Assembly: GCA_963978905.1 (NCBI GenBank)
Contig: OZ022259.1
Span: 8,246,001 to 8,310,000, forward strand
Reading direction: 5' to 3'
DNA from: Trichostrongylus colubriformis
Lineage: Eukaryota; Nematoda; Chromadorea; Rhabditida; Trichostrongylidae
DNA: 64,000 bases
The translations under genes were made by a program, and so were the position numbers. Position 1 is the first letter of the stretch; every line of letters begins with the position of its first letter. The notes beneath the pieces are model-generated. The model saw nothing but the letters and a program-made list of their open reading frames with translations, did no database searches and was not told the DNA's origin. Positions 53,001-62,071 of the stretch are shown here, piece by piece.

Positions 53001-55017
53001 GGAGTACATAGTGTTCCGAAAAATCACTGGGAAAGCCACTATGTGCTCGACGGACGACATCGTCTGCATCATCCTTCTTAGAAGATTACATGTTTACCTT
53101 CCCCCCCCCCCTCCACCGAGCGCTTATTCGGTGATAGCAAATATATTAGGATAGGAATTTGTTGTAACGGAAAGACGAAAAGAGCTGATTGAAAGGGATC
53201 TTCCAAGAGAACACCCTTTTGATGCCAATTTTGGTATCGTTTCCGCCGGATGGATTGGTCTTGGAACAGCTGATGTTTGTGGTGAGACAACTGAACTATT
53301 TGCTTATGCGATGAATGACAATAATCAAAAAAAAACACAAACCAAAAACCACAGGGGGCGTCGGGATATTCGGATGGTTACGATACTGCTTGAACGTGTG
53401 CTTTGCATCGCACTTAACTGGCGGAAGCGCACGAGGACAACACCTGGGAAGCTTAAGCCTAAGTGAGTGTGGGTCAGGGCCCTTGAAGTAGGTCGAGGTC
53501 GCATAAGTTCGATGTCCCCTCGTCCCTTGTGCTTATTGTTAGCCTGGACAAGTTAAAGTAAAGTGAATGAGTGAAAAGTAAAGTATCACACGCGGTGATC
53601 CACTTCGTGTGATGTTGTGTCTTAGTTCGATTGTCCTGGCCTACGCCCTAATCCAAGCCAAGAAAAAGAAGCGGGACACTGTTGGAACCACTTACAAGGG
53701 CACAGGTGATATAAGAAAAAATTAGCGCTACATTAACTAACGCCATAACGCGAGTTTGAAATCTAAATAGCCCGTTTAGAAACTTACGCCATACTCATTC
53801 TAAGGTGTGATAAACACACCTTATGCCACCCGAATGAAGCAGTTTGATTGAAGCAGATGCTAGAGGCATTCTGCTGTTTGTAGAAACTCTTTGAACACTT
53901 CAACAATTCCACTAAAAACCAAAAGCGTAGCAATTTTTCACAATGCTCAGCAGTTACCGTTTCAGATCCCTATGTGAAAATCTACCTCTACCATGGACGA
54001 AAGTTGCTGAGCAAAAAGAAAACGTCTCGAAAGTATCGCACACTCAATCCATACTATAACGAGAGTTTTCAGTTCAAAATAGAGCCAACAATGATGGAGG
54101 TACGGTTCTATTTCGAGAGAGACCTTATTTACGCATATTCAGGGAACATTGTGAGACTTGTGGTCAGGGTGACTGAGTCAGAGGGGTGGAGGTCGATTGG
54201 TCGAATTTTCGCTTCGTGGCGTCGCACTCGCGGCACCGTCAGTACGAGTCGTTTGGAATTCTGCTGAAGACGCAATGGGCTGGTACCGTAAGGGATCCTC
54301 AGAGATAGGCGAACTCCCAAAGCTTACAACCTGCAATCTTTGAAGGTCCCCTACGGTATCCTGACAGCGCTACGAGTCCGACGCCGCGGAGCGAAAATTC
54401 GACCAATCGACCCTCACCCGAGTCACAGCAACAGCCTTAGGCCTTGCCTATGCGTCGCGACGATCGCACCTTTCGAGTACAGGTGCAGGTTGACCCTGAC
54501 ATGACCCCCGACTCTACACACAGTTGGACCCATCTGTACTCGAATTGAGATTTTTCAGAAGGTTCACATTATCATTTCCGTATGGGACTATGATAAGATG
54601 AGTAAGAACGACTTCATTGGAGAGGTACACGTTTATTTTTAATTCTTGTTCTGTTCATCAGCTATCAACGCTTATTCAACTTCCTACGGAGAAGAACATG
54701 ATCGTCTGAAGCAGACGATCATGTTCTTCTCCGTAGGAAGTTGAATAAGCGTTGATAGTTAGTTTCAGTGAGAAAATCGATTTATTTTCACAGGTAACGC
54801 TTTCTTCACGCTCGCTCAATCTTCCTCAGGTAAGGTTCACTTCAAGATTTATAACAGCCATGCGTAGAAAATTCTCGGTTCACATGACTCTTTTCTAACC
54901 AAGATCTCATCGTGCTTGTTCATATTCCAGGAAAGGGTGGGTGCCGGAGGAGCCTGTGCGGTGTCGAGTTGTGCGATCCCCACCGTAGCTTCCACACCGT
55001 GTCCATCTCATAAATGA
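31881..55017 (+). CDS. synaptotagmin with N-terminal membrane anchor and two C2 domains
   Basis: Synaptotagmins are vesicle proteins that bind calcium and phospholipid and trigger membrane fusion. Seven exons join in frame: 31881-32087, 36424-36585, 40743-40910, 42740-42910, 48365-48485, 53966-54099 and 54559-54624. Two further 3-prime exons (54794-54829 and 54931-55017) are tentative. The N-terminus has a short luminal segment, a membrane helix (about residues 8-34) and a basic stop. A linker leads to C2A (about residues 106-235) and C2B (about 245-350). All five calcium-ligand aspartates are present in C2A ([18 protein letters not shown]) and in C2B ([18 protein letters not shown]). C2B keeps a basic stretch, [12 protein letters not shown]. 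The C-terminal HW and WHxL motifs expected after C2B were not found. Intron 5, the largest, is about 5.5 kb. The paralogue is not assigned. Confidence 0.92.
32522..32690. repeat. palindromic element with CATACTTTGCG ends
   Basis: GCGTTCATACTTTGCGATGC at the left and the inverse GCGCAAAGTATGGACGC at the right. The same ends occur at 61690-62071 and in the palindrome at 63875-63966. Confidence 0.7.
33032..33406. mobile_element. TTAAAGG(C/A)ACC family element, copy 5
   Basis: TTAAAGGCACCAGTAGGGGT at the left and CCCGTTCTGGTGTCTTTAAA at the right, in synaptotagmin intron 1. The core resembles, in inverse, the sequence at about 43190-43250. Confidence 0.72.
33960..36423. other. synaptotagmin intron 1, right part
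   Basis: Contains a 13-base C run at 34246-34258 and an open plus frame at 35296-35664 ([40 protein letters not shown]). That frame looks like part of a dispersed repeat rather than an exon, since no flanking splice phase fits. Confidence 0.3.
36424..36585 (+). CDS. synaptotagmin exon 2, linker and start of C2A
   Basis: Acceptor CCATTTCAG, donor GTGAGC, 54 codons. [15 protein letters not shown] is the first strand of a synaptotagmin C2A domain (GKLQYSLDYDFQNNQ type). Confidence 0.88.
36634..37315. mobile_element. inverted-repeat element, CAGGGGGTGCCAAAAAAA family, copy 1
   Basis: GGGGGTGTCAAAAAAAGTAA at the left and TTTTTTGGCACCCC at the right, with an interior similar to the copy at 41599. 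Lies in synaptotagmin intron 2. Confidence 0.8.
37804..37855. repeat. 26-base tandem duplication
   Basis: GCATGCAGAATAGCCTTGTG occurs at 37804 and 37830. Confidence 0.9.
38916..39157. mobile_element. palindromic MITE, GGGTGTGTACCCTTATGTCA family, copy 1
   Basis: Terminal repeats are perfect over at least 24 bases. The core contains TTGTTGGGTC and its inverse GACCCAACAA. Confidence 0.85.
40743..40910 (+). CDS. synaptotagmin exon 3, C2A calcium loop 1
   Basis: Fifty-six codons between TTTTCAG and [26 protein letters not shown], then [11 protein letters not shown] and [12 protein letters not shown], are classic C2A sequence. Confidence 0.95.
41599..42343. mobile_element. inverted-repeat element, CAGGGGGTGCCAAAAAAA family, copy 2
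   Basis: The element is 745 bases. CAGGGGGTGCCAAAAAAAAA follows TA and TTGGCACCCCCTG precedes TA. No transposase inside. Lies in synaptotagmin intron 3. Confidence 0.87.
42740..42910 (+). CDS. synaptotagmin exon 4, C2A calcium loop 3
   Basis: Fifty-seven codons, acceptor TGTTGTAG, donor GTAAGT. It contains [20 protein letters not shown] with three ligand aspartates. Confidence 0.95.
43091..43400. mobile_element. TTAAAGG(C/A)ACC family, partial reversed copy
   Basis: GGTAAAGACACCGGAAGGG marks one end, and the core is the inverse of about 33270-33330. The other end was not clearly found. Confidence 0.5.
43440..46294. other. synaptotagmin intron 4, left part
   Basis: Holds a G run at 43808-43825, the repeat fragment at 44560, and no supported exon. 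Confidence 0.35.
44560..44720. repeat. fragment of the GGAATCGTCCACGGAAAA family
   Basis: AAAGGAATGGGCCACGGAAA followed by TGCAAGCTTCACGCGAAAAA, both recognisable from the copy at 7848. Confidence 0.5.
46295..46531. mobile_element. palindromic MITE, GGGTGTGTACCCTTATGTCA family, copy 2
   Basis: GGGTGTGTAACCCTATGTCG at the left and CTGACATAAGGGTACACACC at the right, with the same core motifs as copy 1. Confidence 0.83.
46964..47470. mobile_element. TA-flanked inverted-repeat element, CAGTAGCGCTCAAAAGTC
   Basis: The element is 507 bases with inverted ends CAGTAGCGCTCAAAAGTCTT and TA on both sides. The ends resemble Tc1-like transposons, which begin CAGT. No intact transposase frame. Confidence 0.85.
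47701..47900. mobile_element. palindromic MITE, GGGTGTGTACCCTTATGTCA family, copy 3
   Basis: GGGTGTATCCTTATGTCAGG at the left and CTAACATAAGGGTATACACC at the right. About 40 bases shorter than the other copies. Confidence 0.82.
48365..48485 (+). CDS. synaptotagmin exon 5, start of C2B
   Basis: Acceptor ATGTTTCAG, donor [26 protein letters not shown] and [14 protein letters not shown] are typical of C2B. Ends after one base of a codon. Confidence 0.94.
48555..49318. repeat. pair of dispersed direct repeats, about 245 bases each
   Basis: 48555-48800 and 49078-49318 share ATTCCACTCGTTTTTGATGG, GATGTGCAGCGGTCATGTGT and ACAGGATTAAAAGGACTCAC in the same order. Both are in synaptotagmin intron 5. 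Confidence 0.85.
50843..51075. repeat. partial copy of the GGAATCGTCCACGGAAAA family
   Basis: AAAGGAATCGTGCACAGAAA starts it, and a GC-rich core with GGAGGCTCCGAG follows. The right end is unclear. A similar fragment starts at 44560. Confidence 0.5.
52085..52190. repeat. cluster of GAGCTATGGGTAGATAG units
   Basis: AGCTATGGGTAGATAG occurs three times, with CCTACCC inverse pieces between. Adjacent to the element at 52258. Confidence 0.8.
52258..52565. mobile_element. inverted-repeat element, GGAATCGTCCACGGAAAA family, copy 3
   Basis: CTTCCACGTAAAAAGAATTT at the left, with the core TTTATGTTGTATTTGCCTAA shared with the copies at 5634 and 7848. The inner arms are inverted. Confidence 0.68.
53966..54099 (+). 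CDS. synaptotagmin exon 6, C2B
   Basis: Acceptor CCGTTTCAG, donor GTACGG. The split codon gives the aspartate of [20 protein letters not shown], followed by [13 protein letters not shown]. Confidence 0.94.
54172..54424. repeat. inverted-repeat element with GGTCGATTGGTCGAATTTTC
   Basis: GAGGTCGATTGGTCGAATTT at 54188 and its inverse AAATTCGACCAATCGACCCT at 54393. A half copy lies at about 21008-21030. In synaptotagmin intron 6. Confidence 0.75.
54559..54624 (+). CDS. synaptotagmin exon 7, C2B calcium loop 3
   Basis: Twenty-two codons, acceptor TTTTTCAG, donor [26 protein letters not shown] carries the last three calcium ligands. Confidence 0.93.
54663..54757. repeat. perfect 46-base-arm hairpin
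   Basis: TATCAACGCTTATTCAACTT and so on up to GATCGTCTG, then AAG, then the exact reverse complement. No mismatch seen. It lies in the intron between synaptotagmin exon 7 and candidate exon 8. Confidence 0.95.
54794..54829 (+). CDS. synaptotagmin candidate exon 8
   Basis: A 36-base, phase-0 stretch between TATTTTCACAG and GTAAGG encoding [12 protein letters not shown]. It could be the strand after IGE in C2B (other family members have V-x-LSS here). Conservation is thin. Confidence 0.45.
54931..55017 (+). CDS. synaptotagmin candidate terminal exon
   Basis: After acceptor CATATTCCAG the in-phase frame runs 28 codons to TGA and is rich in Ala, Cys and Ser. It shows neither the HW nor the WHxL motif of C2B ends. 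It may be a true divergent end, or the real last exon may lie elsewhere. Confidence 0.25.
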   Translation, partial: ERVGAGGACAVSSCAIPTVASTPCPSHK

Positions 55018-55069
55018 TGCGTTACCCATGTTAGCAAAGTCTACGATTTGCGTGCTTCTTGGAGCCGCG

Positions 55070-55312
55070 CGCGGCTACTTACGACAGGAAATCGCGTGGC
55101 CGTCCGCGGCGACCGGCGCGGGGGGTGCGAGTGCCAGTGGCAGGGCATGGCAGCCTTCAAGTGTGGCATGGGTGCAAGAGGGAGTGTGGCATGGGTGGAA
55201 GTGCAGAGGTGACGCAGCCACGCTTTGCCGGACTCCCAAGGGCAGTCGATTCGGCAAGTCGTACTGGTGACGCCGCGAATGCGACGCCGCGAAGCGATTT
55301 CTGTCGTAAGTG
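55070..55312. mobile_element. GC-rich palindromic element, copy 2 (diverged)
   Basis: CTTACGACAGGAAATCGCGT at the left and CGAAGCGATTTCTGTCGTAA at the right. Core words GGCATGGGTG are shared in inverse with the copies at 21243 and 58438. Confidence 0.65.
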
Positions 55313-57489
55313 GGTCACCCCTTGGAGCCTCGCGACACCGCATTGGTTCCTGCTTGACCACTTGCTAGCACTCACTGTGACGGATTGATTCTTTAATCAT
55401 CTATACTTACTTGAAGAACTATTACTTTTAACTATTATCTTATTTTTCGAAGAAATATCTTCCTGATTACCTGTATCCCACATTTTCTAAAATTTTTCTT
55501 GTTGCCTTGTTGTTTTTCTTGTTGTTGTCTTTTGTAGGGGCTATCAACAGTAGTGCAGTGAGGTCTTCTTTTAGGTTACCCATGCCTGTCACGAGCAATG
55601 GGCGGAAATGATGTCATCGCGACGACCCGTCGTTCAATGGCATACGTTACAAGAGCGTATGGAAAAAGAAAAGGACAAGAGTAAGTCGAAAGATTAGCCG
55701 TGGAGCAGAAGGATTCGTGGTCGTCCACCTTTTCTTCAGCGTTGTCACGGCTTGTCGACACGTATCATCGGATCCGGTCAGGAGATTTTGATCTGGTGGG
55801 AGGTGGTTGAATGCTTAAGTGGGACAAATCTGGGCCTTGAAATGTTTAATGTGTGATGATCTTCAGATTTCTCTGCTGGCAGCAGAGATTAATGGAATTC
55901 ATATAACTAGCGGTCCAATTTTTATAAGTTTTTTCTCGAATTTCACGTTTTTCCTACCTATCTTCCTCTGGGACTCCTCTCAAAAAATCTACTCATTCTT
56001 CCATGTAAATACACCTTACGCTAGGGCTGAAAGGGGTGGGAATGTTAGAAATTGCCTAGTCAAAGTATGTATGCCGATTATTGCGCTCAAATATGAAAAT
56101 AAAGGTGTTATTCGACTTGAAAATGTCAAGTGCTACAGCAGGACGACGCGCAAAGCGGTGATGAAAATCGGTAAGGTCAAGTGACACCGTCGCACCCTCC
56201 ATCTCGTCCATTCGGGGGCGGAGACACTTCTGAACGACGCACACCGTACAACGATATAGGCCCCTACCTCTTAACATGCTTTGAGGCAGCAGAGCACAGC
56301 ACTACTGCAGCTACGGTGTTCAGCTCATTCACAGAAGATGTTTACTATGTTTATCGTGGTATATTGTTCGAAAAAAAAAAACGCCTTTCTAACCATCAAT
56401 GCAGGAGATCGTAGGGTCTGGCGCATAGTTTATCTCTGGAAGATGGAAAAATGTCTGAAAGATAGATGGGTTTTAAGGATTACGATGGAGCACATCCGCT
56501 AAGCAAGAATAGGAAATTAAAGTCATTTTTCAAGAGTAGAAATATGTGCATTCCAATTTCTGAACGATGTTATTCATTTGATGTAGGGAACATGGAATAA
56601 AGGAATTCTGTCATTCCACCTGCAAATGACGTGGTTAGAATTCCATGAGTATTTTACGTCGTCTTGGGCAAGCGAACTGATGCGGCTCTCAGTGGGCATA
56701 AGGCGTTCCAGAAGTTGTTTTCAACTTCTTCGAAACTTTCTTTATGCCTGAATCATTCGCGATGGAAAGGGTTCAAATAAACAGATAAATTTACGGCAGA
56801 ATGCGAGCACGGGCCTAGAATAATGTACGTATCTCGGCACGTAAAACGTTTCTGCCTGTGAGGCTCGTAAATATTTTGATCTGGCTAATCTGACTCTGAT
56901 TTCTGTTTAAGGGAGGCCTCAAAGTCTCAAATATCAGTTTCGAACAGGTTTCCGTCTTCCATTTCGTATTCCTGAACTTGAATGAATACTTCGTGCTTCC
57001 AACTCAACTCAAATGAACTCGGACGTGCTCGGTGTAGAGGAGAATTGGTTGTATGACGGAGTTGCACAGGATGTGTGTCACCGAAGAATTATTGGAACGA
57101 CCCAACCATTCTCTTTGAATCGAAGTGGGTTCGAAAGCAAAGCATTCACTTGCGTGGACCAACCGGGCAAGTATCGCATCATCCCATCCATCCACCGAGA
57201 CAATGGAAAGTTTTTTTAACTAGGGCAGACACTGATCCAACATTAAGTGCTTGGACCATGCTACTGGATTGCTGCCATTGATCACTCCACAATCTTCGCC
57301 TTTATTATAACATATAGAAGTATAGAAAGTACTGCAGAAAGCATTCTAGTGACATAGCTTAGCCACAAGGATATCATCTCAATTTGAACCTTTCGGAGAT
57401 GAACTTTGAACTCAGAATTTTGCCCCTGCCTCTGAAAAAATCAGAAAGAATCAGAATTTATCTCTCTATCTATCTAAAATAAACAGGTA
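55313..57489. other. no gene recognised downstream of the synaptotagmin
   Basis: Mostly AT-rich. No convincing exon or C2B end (HW, WHxL) was found on the plus strand. Confidence 0.35.
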
Positions 57490-57637
57490 CAGTCCATTTC
57501 GGAGCGCTTGATAGGGCGTGGCCCACGGACTTTGGTGAGCGGATACTGTTTCACCTTGTCACACCTTCTCACTCTCGCCGCTCACTCTCAATCTTGCCAC
57601 TCAGGCCACGCCCTTGCAAGCTTTCCGAAATGGACTG
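57490..57637. mobile_element. TA-flanked palindromic MITE, CAGTC(C/T)ATTTCGGAGCGC family, copy 2
   Basis: CAGTCCATTTCGGAGCGCTT at the left and TTTCCGAAATGGACTG at the right, bounded by TA. Confidence 0.85.
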
Positions 57638-58437
57638 TAAGGCTACTTCGTAGGAAGTAAATTCCATGGCTGGAGATATCCAAAATAATCGTAGGCCTAC
57701 CCTACCTAGTTGTCAGTAAGCATGCTGCTGCCGCATTGAAGCAACCTACTTCCTATATAGGCCTATCGCTTACCTTTTCAGCCCTAGCGTTCGCTTACTT
57801 CACTCTATAACGGGAAAACATTTTTGTTGATTTATGAAAGTACTTGCTGATAAGGTGGTTTGATGCTTCATGCGGAATCATTTCATTTGCTTTTTTACTC
57901 CATAAACACACATAGAGCGCTATCGACTGTGATAAATCTGCTTAATCAACGGCCTCACCCAATTGCTGATTGCCATACGAGTTCTTTGCAGAAGTAATAG
58001 TCCATAGATCAGGTTTCTGTCACCTACATCAGTGCTATTTTAGGAACAATAAATTTGTAAACTTTTCCATACACTGCTCTGCTTTGTACATTATCATCAT
58101 TCCTCTTTCTTTGTTTGTTTGCTATTTGGCGAAATTAATAAAGATGTTATTTTGGACTGATTATCTTTGAATCTGTTTCTCAATTTTTTCTCACTTCAAA
58201 AAACCATCTCTGCCGGTAGAAGGGTCGCTCAACGAGTTGTGGGCGGATTGCTCTGATGTGTTCTCCGGACTATAATACGCTACAGAATGCTCGTTGACGC
58301 CTAGTACTTCCCTCGGCTGGTGCTGGGGATCTGTCTGGACCACTTCGTCTACACTACACTTTGAACGCCCCTCACTTTCAGGAGGTAGTGTGCGGACGAG
58401 GAAAAATTAGGGCAAATCTAAAACCTATGTGGCACAA

Positions 58438-58678
58438 GGTGTGTGCAGATATGACAGCGAATGGCTTCGCGGCGTTTCACTCGCGGCGCCACCAGTACGA
58501 CTCGCCGTATCGATTGCCCTTGGAGCCCAGCAAAGCGTGGCTGCGTCAAGTCTGCGCTTCCACCCATGCCACACTGCCTCGCTTGAAGGCTGCCATGCCG
58601 TGTCCCTGGCACTCGCACCCGCCGCGCGGCTCGCCGCGGGCGGCCACGCGATTCGCTGCCATATCTGCACACACCCTC
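58438..58678. mobile_element. GC-rich palindromic element, GTGTGTGCAGATATGACAGC family, copy 3
   Basis: GGTGTGTGCAGATATGACAG at the left and GCTGCCATATCTGCACACAC at the right. Interior very close to the copy at 21243. Confidence 0.8.
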
Positions 58679-59365
58679 TAAGAAACGGAAAAAATGAACG
58701 ATGCCATGAACGATGTAAGTTGACAAACTCTCTACTGGAATTGGTTACTCCACAAAGGCACGCATGCGCAAAACAATTTTGTGGAGTATTGTAAATAGTT
58801 TTTACCCGTGGAAAAATTACGCATCAATTCACAAACCAGGTCACTATAACAAGTGAATCATACTACGAAAAGCACCCAGATATGGCTTTCATTCACCTAC
58901 ATACTTTAGATGTGGCATGGGTTTCAACCCATTCGCGGTTGCGTGCAACAGAAGAATAGAAGGACTTTTCCTCAAAATTTCCTCACAGAGTGGAAGTTGT
59001 TCTCAAAAGTTTCAAGCCTGTCACTTTACATGACGGGCATTTTAAAGGTTTAACTTGGCCACCGATGCTTTCCATTATTGTGCATGAGTAAGAAGGAGAA
59101 TATGCGATGCACCACTGGGAAAGGAAGAACGAGTGATGAAGTTCACAAAAAACCCCAAATCGCAGCAGGATGCACTACGCTTCTTTTTTGGTCCGATTTC
59201 GATTAGTGCGGGAAAGAAGTGGTATAATGTATGAAATAATAGCAACTTGCCGTTTATTGAGGAATTTTTCTAAAATCGTGTAAATACAAGAAACCCAAGG
59301 GAGATACTATGTACCCTTACCTAACAGTTTTCACGAAAAAGATTTGTAGCGTATTTGCTTGATTG

Positions 59366-60575
59366 GAGTCAGTTTCTTGCAGCCAAGACCAAGATATTAA
59401 ATAAGTTTATACGGCTAACGTTTCGCCTTTGTCGCCTTCGTCAGAGCCTGGGAAGTCAAGGATGATCGCGATACATCCCTTACACACCATTTCAACGTAC
59501 AAAACAGTTCCACATAGACCAGAAGAATTTCGATAGGAGTCGCAGACCACAACCATAAACGAACTCACTTTGAAGCACAGCCGGCTGTCGTTGAAACCAT
59601 CGTTATTGTGATTCAGTGGATGGCTTCAGATAACGCGACCCAACGGTAACGGTACGAAGCCGATGGCGTTTTTAGCCCACACAAGGTGAGAAAAGGAGCA
59701 AGTTCGTTCGTTATGGCTAGGCACTCCTCTTCCCTATTCATTTTCGGGCTTTGGACACCAATTCAAAGATAACCCTTCCAAATAGCTATCCTTCCAGAGA
59801 TCGGGCTCTGTCTGGACCACAGAAGGGTAGTCAAAAAAGTCCGTGGGTGAGGAAGCCGAAAAGACGCCGTTTTCTTTCTCTTTGTGACCGATACCATCAT
59901 CATGGCCACTAGAGACGCTATGCACAGATGTGATCTTGACGATGCAGTAGGGGTGGTCAAGATCCCGCCCACATCCCTGAAGAAGCAGTTGGTCCGCAAT
60001 CGAAGTAGTGACTGCGCGTGCGCTACCCCTTACTGTGTGGCATGTCCTATTGGGCGGGTAGGGGACTGCAATGAATTAGGTGTGAACTACCTTATCTCTT
60101 GTAACTTTTTAGGGACGAGTACATTGGCGAAACCGGACGAGCTCTGTGCTCTAGTATCAGAGAGCGTCTCGATAGCATAAAATGATCCAGGTATGAGACC
60201 CCCTGAGTGCTTACCGGCTGCAGTGTCATTGAGATGTGGACTCTGAAGTGACTGTTGGAATTCTGTCGCGGGAATCGCGGACCTCAGCGCGCAATTTAGA
60301 AGCCCTTTCGATTCACGCCCAAAGCCCAAAAATTAATAGGGAAGAGAACTGCCAAGCCATAACAAACGAACTTGTCCCGTTTCTCACTTTGTGTGGGTTA
60401 AAAACGCCATCGTCCTCCTGTTGTTGGGTCGGATCATTTGAAGCCACCTACTGAATCGGAAGAACGGTGGTCTAAACGACGGCCGGCTGTGCTGACGAAG
60501 GCGGCAACGCTGGAATGTTAGCCAGTAAAATTGATCAATATCTTGGTTTGGCTGCAAGAAACCAACACATACCAA
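59366..60575 (+). mobile_element. Penelope-like retroelement remnant with GIY-YIG motif
   Basis: From 59950 the plus strand reads KIPPTSLKKQLVRNR, then CPIGRVGDCNELGVNYLISC. After a frameshift near 60112 it reads DEYIGETGRALCSSIRERLD, and after another change VGILSRESRTSARNLEAL. A GVxYxISC...YIGETGR arrangement is that of the GIY-YIG endonuclease part of Penelope-like elements. Flanking inverted repeats of about 70 bases (TTTCTTGCAGCCAAGACCAA near 59371 and its inverse near 60550) bound it. The reverse transcriptase is absent, so this is a 3-prime fragment. Confidence 0.65.
59884..60451 (+). pseudogene. GIY-YIG endonuclease domain fragment, frameshifted
   Basis: Three consecutive frames carry the conserved pieces described for the element. 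Cysteines of the upstream zinc-knuckle-like segment (SDCACATPYCVACP) remain. Not functional as read. Confidence 0.6.
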
Positions 60576-61545
60576 GCAAATACCATGCCAAGATTTATGG
60601 AAAGTCGGACTTGGATACTAAATCACAAAGTTATCTGCTATTTCTCAAACGACTCTTCGATTAACGCTGTTTAGATGATTTAGGCACGACATCAATCGAC
60701 ACCGTGATTCAGGTACAATGGTGAACGCTCCGTCCTTTCTTCTACACCAAGATTTTAGGCAATTTCCAGAACCTGATGTTGCTTCGATCGTTTTTTGAGA
60801 CTACGAAATCACAACTTCTGGCTGCTGGTAAAATATGTGTTTGCATCGGAGTCTGTTCTTAACGTGACGGTCGACTTCGCAAGGGATACCTCGAAAAAGC
60901 AGTAGTGTGACCGTGGTCTGACAAGTTATAGCCCTAGAAAAGCAAAGTTGAAAAGTGATGCATGCACAGATGGAAAATCAACAACTTGAATGATCACTTA
61001 GAAAGAAGGCTGTGAGCCGCTCCTACATGTTGGACTATAGATGGAACGGAAAAATGGCTTTGCACGTACGAGGTGTGAAGCATATTCTAGCAAGAGAAAG
61101 AAAGTGGTCAAATCCAATCAACCAATCACTTAATCTTCACGAAATACGATCTGGCCTATTAAATAGTGTGAAGTTAGTTTTACTGCGGTTCCAATTAATT
61201 TTTACCGTGCTGGGCACCAGCCACTTTGTAATCAGTAGGACAGGAGTTACTAAATGAGCAAAAGGGCGCTATCATAGTGAAGGGGAGACGTCTTATAAAG
61301 AGTTGCTTATCTAAGCATCTTGGAGCGATCATTGAGGAGTCAATCTGCACACACACGTAGTATTTTGCCTGGACCATAGTGAAGCGGAGGAGAGGGTTTC
61401 TCGCCCTTCTAGTTTTAGGTAAAAACAAGGTAAAAACAATGTCCCATGATGAGATGCCCACTCTCATTGCTAGCACCGGGAACTACATCGTTGAAAGAAC
61501 TCAAAACTTTGATCACCTCCGTAGAAGACTTAGGTTGCGTTGATA
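60576..61545. other. no gene recognised
   Basis: No conserved peptide or clear element boundary seen on either strand. Confidence 0.35.
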
Positions 61546-61686
61546 CAGTCAATTTCGGAGTGCCTGGCAGGTCGAGACCTACGGACTTGGATGAACGTGT
61601 ATACCCTCTCACCCCGCCACACACTCACTCTCGCCACCAACCCAAGTCCGTAGGCCACGCCCTGGCAGGCGTTGGGAAATGGACTA
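61546..61686. mobile_element. TA-flanked palindromic MITE, CAGTC(C/T)ATTTCGGAGCGC family, copy 3
   Basis: CAGTCAATTTCGGAGTGCCT at the left and GGAAATGGACTA at the right with TA on both sides. Confidence 0.8.
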
Positions 61687-61689
61687 TAG

Positions 61690-62071
61690 CTTGGGATGCC
61701 GGTTCCAGATCGTGCCTGGATGTCTCTTTGTTTTCGCATATGCCACTCTGTCTCGTTGCCTGCCTCCCCACTGCACTTTCCCCGTACCACTCTGCACCGC
61801 TGCATCACGCCCTGCCGCGCAAAGGGGTCTGTACCCTAATGTCAGGATGCCGCACTGCGGCATGTCGCAAGTCAAACAATGCGGACGAGCTAAATTGTTG
61901 GGTCCCGAAGTGATTAGAAGTCAACTGCGTATCGCACCATTTGCATTACGTTGTAATCGTTCCAAGACCCAACTACCGCGACGCGCAAAGCTCGCACACA
62001 CTGTGTCGCACGCCGCTCATCGTCATGCGGCATCCTGACATTAGGGTACAAACCCTGCGCAAAGTATGAAT
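61690..62071. mobile_element. CATACTTTGCG family element interrupted by another MITE
   Basis: The left part (GGGATGCCGG, CCACTCTGTCTCGTTGCCTG) matches 32540-32610 and the right tip is GCGCAAAGTATGAATGG. The element at 61825-62055 splits it. Confidence 0.6.
61825..62055. mobile_element. palindromic MITE, GGGTGTGTACCCTTATGTCA family, copy 4
   Basis: GGGTCTGTACCCTAATGTCA at the left and its inverse at 62036-62055. Inserted in an element of the CATACTTTGCG family at 61690-62071. Confidence 0.8.

Larger units (their letters stand above)
49319..53965. other. synaptotagmin intron 5, right part
   Basis: Contains homopolymer runs (G at 51867, C at 53101), the repeats listed above, and an open minus frame at 49265-49480 ([20 protein letters not shown]) that may be a repeat-encoded peptide. 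No exon fits. Confidence 0.35.

Noticed and set aside
55041..55388. Long overlapping open frames on both strands, over 100 codons each
   Set aside because: They come from a GC-rich palindromic repeat also found at 21243 and 58438. GC-rich sequence has few stop codons.
59110..59135. MHHWERKNE frame as the missing HW motif of synaptotagmin C2B
   Set aside because: No acceptor before it, a stop after nine codons and no WHxL tail.
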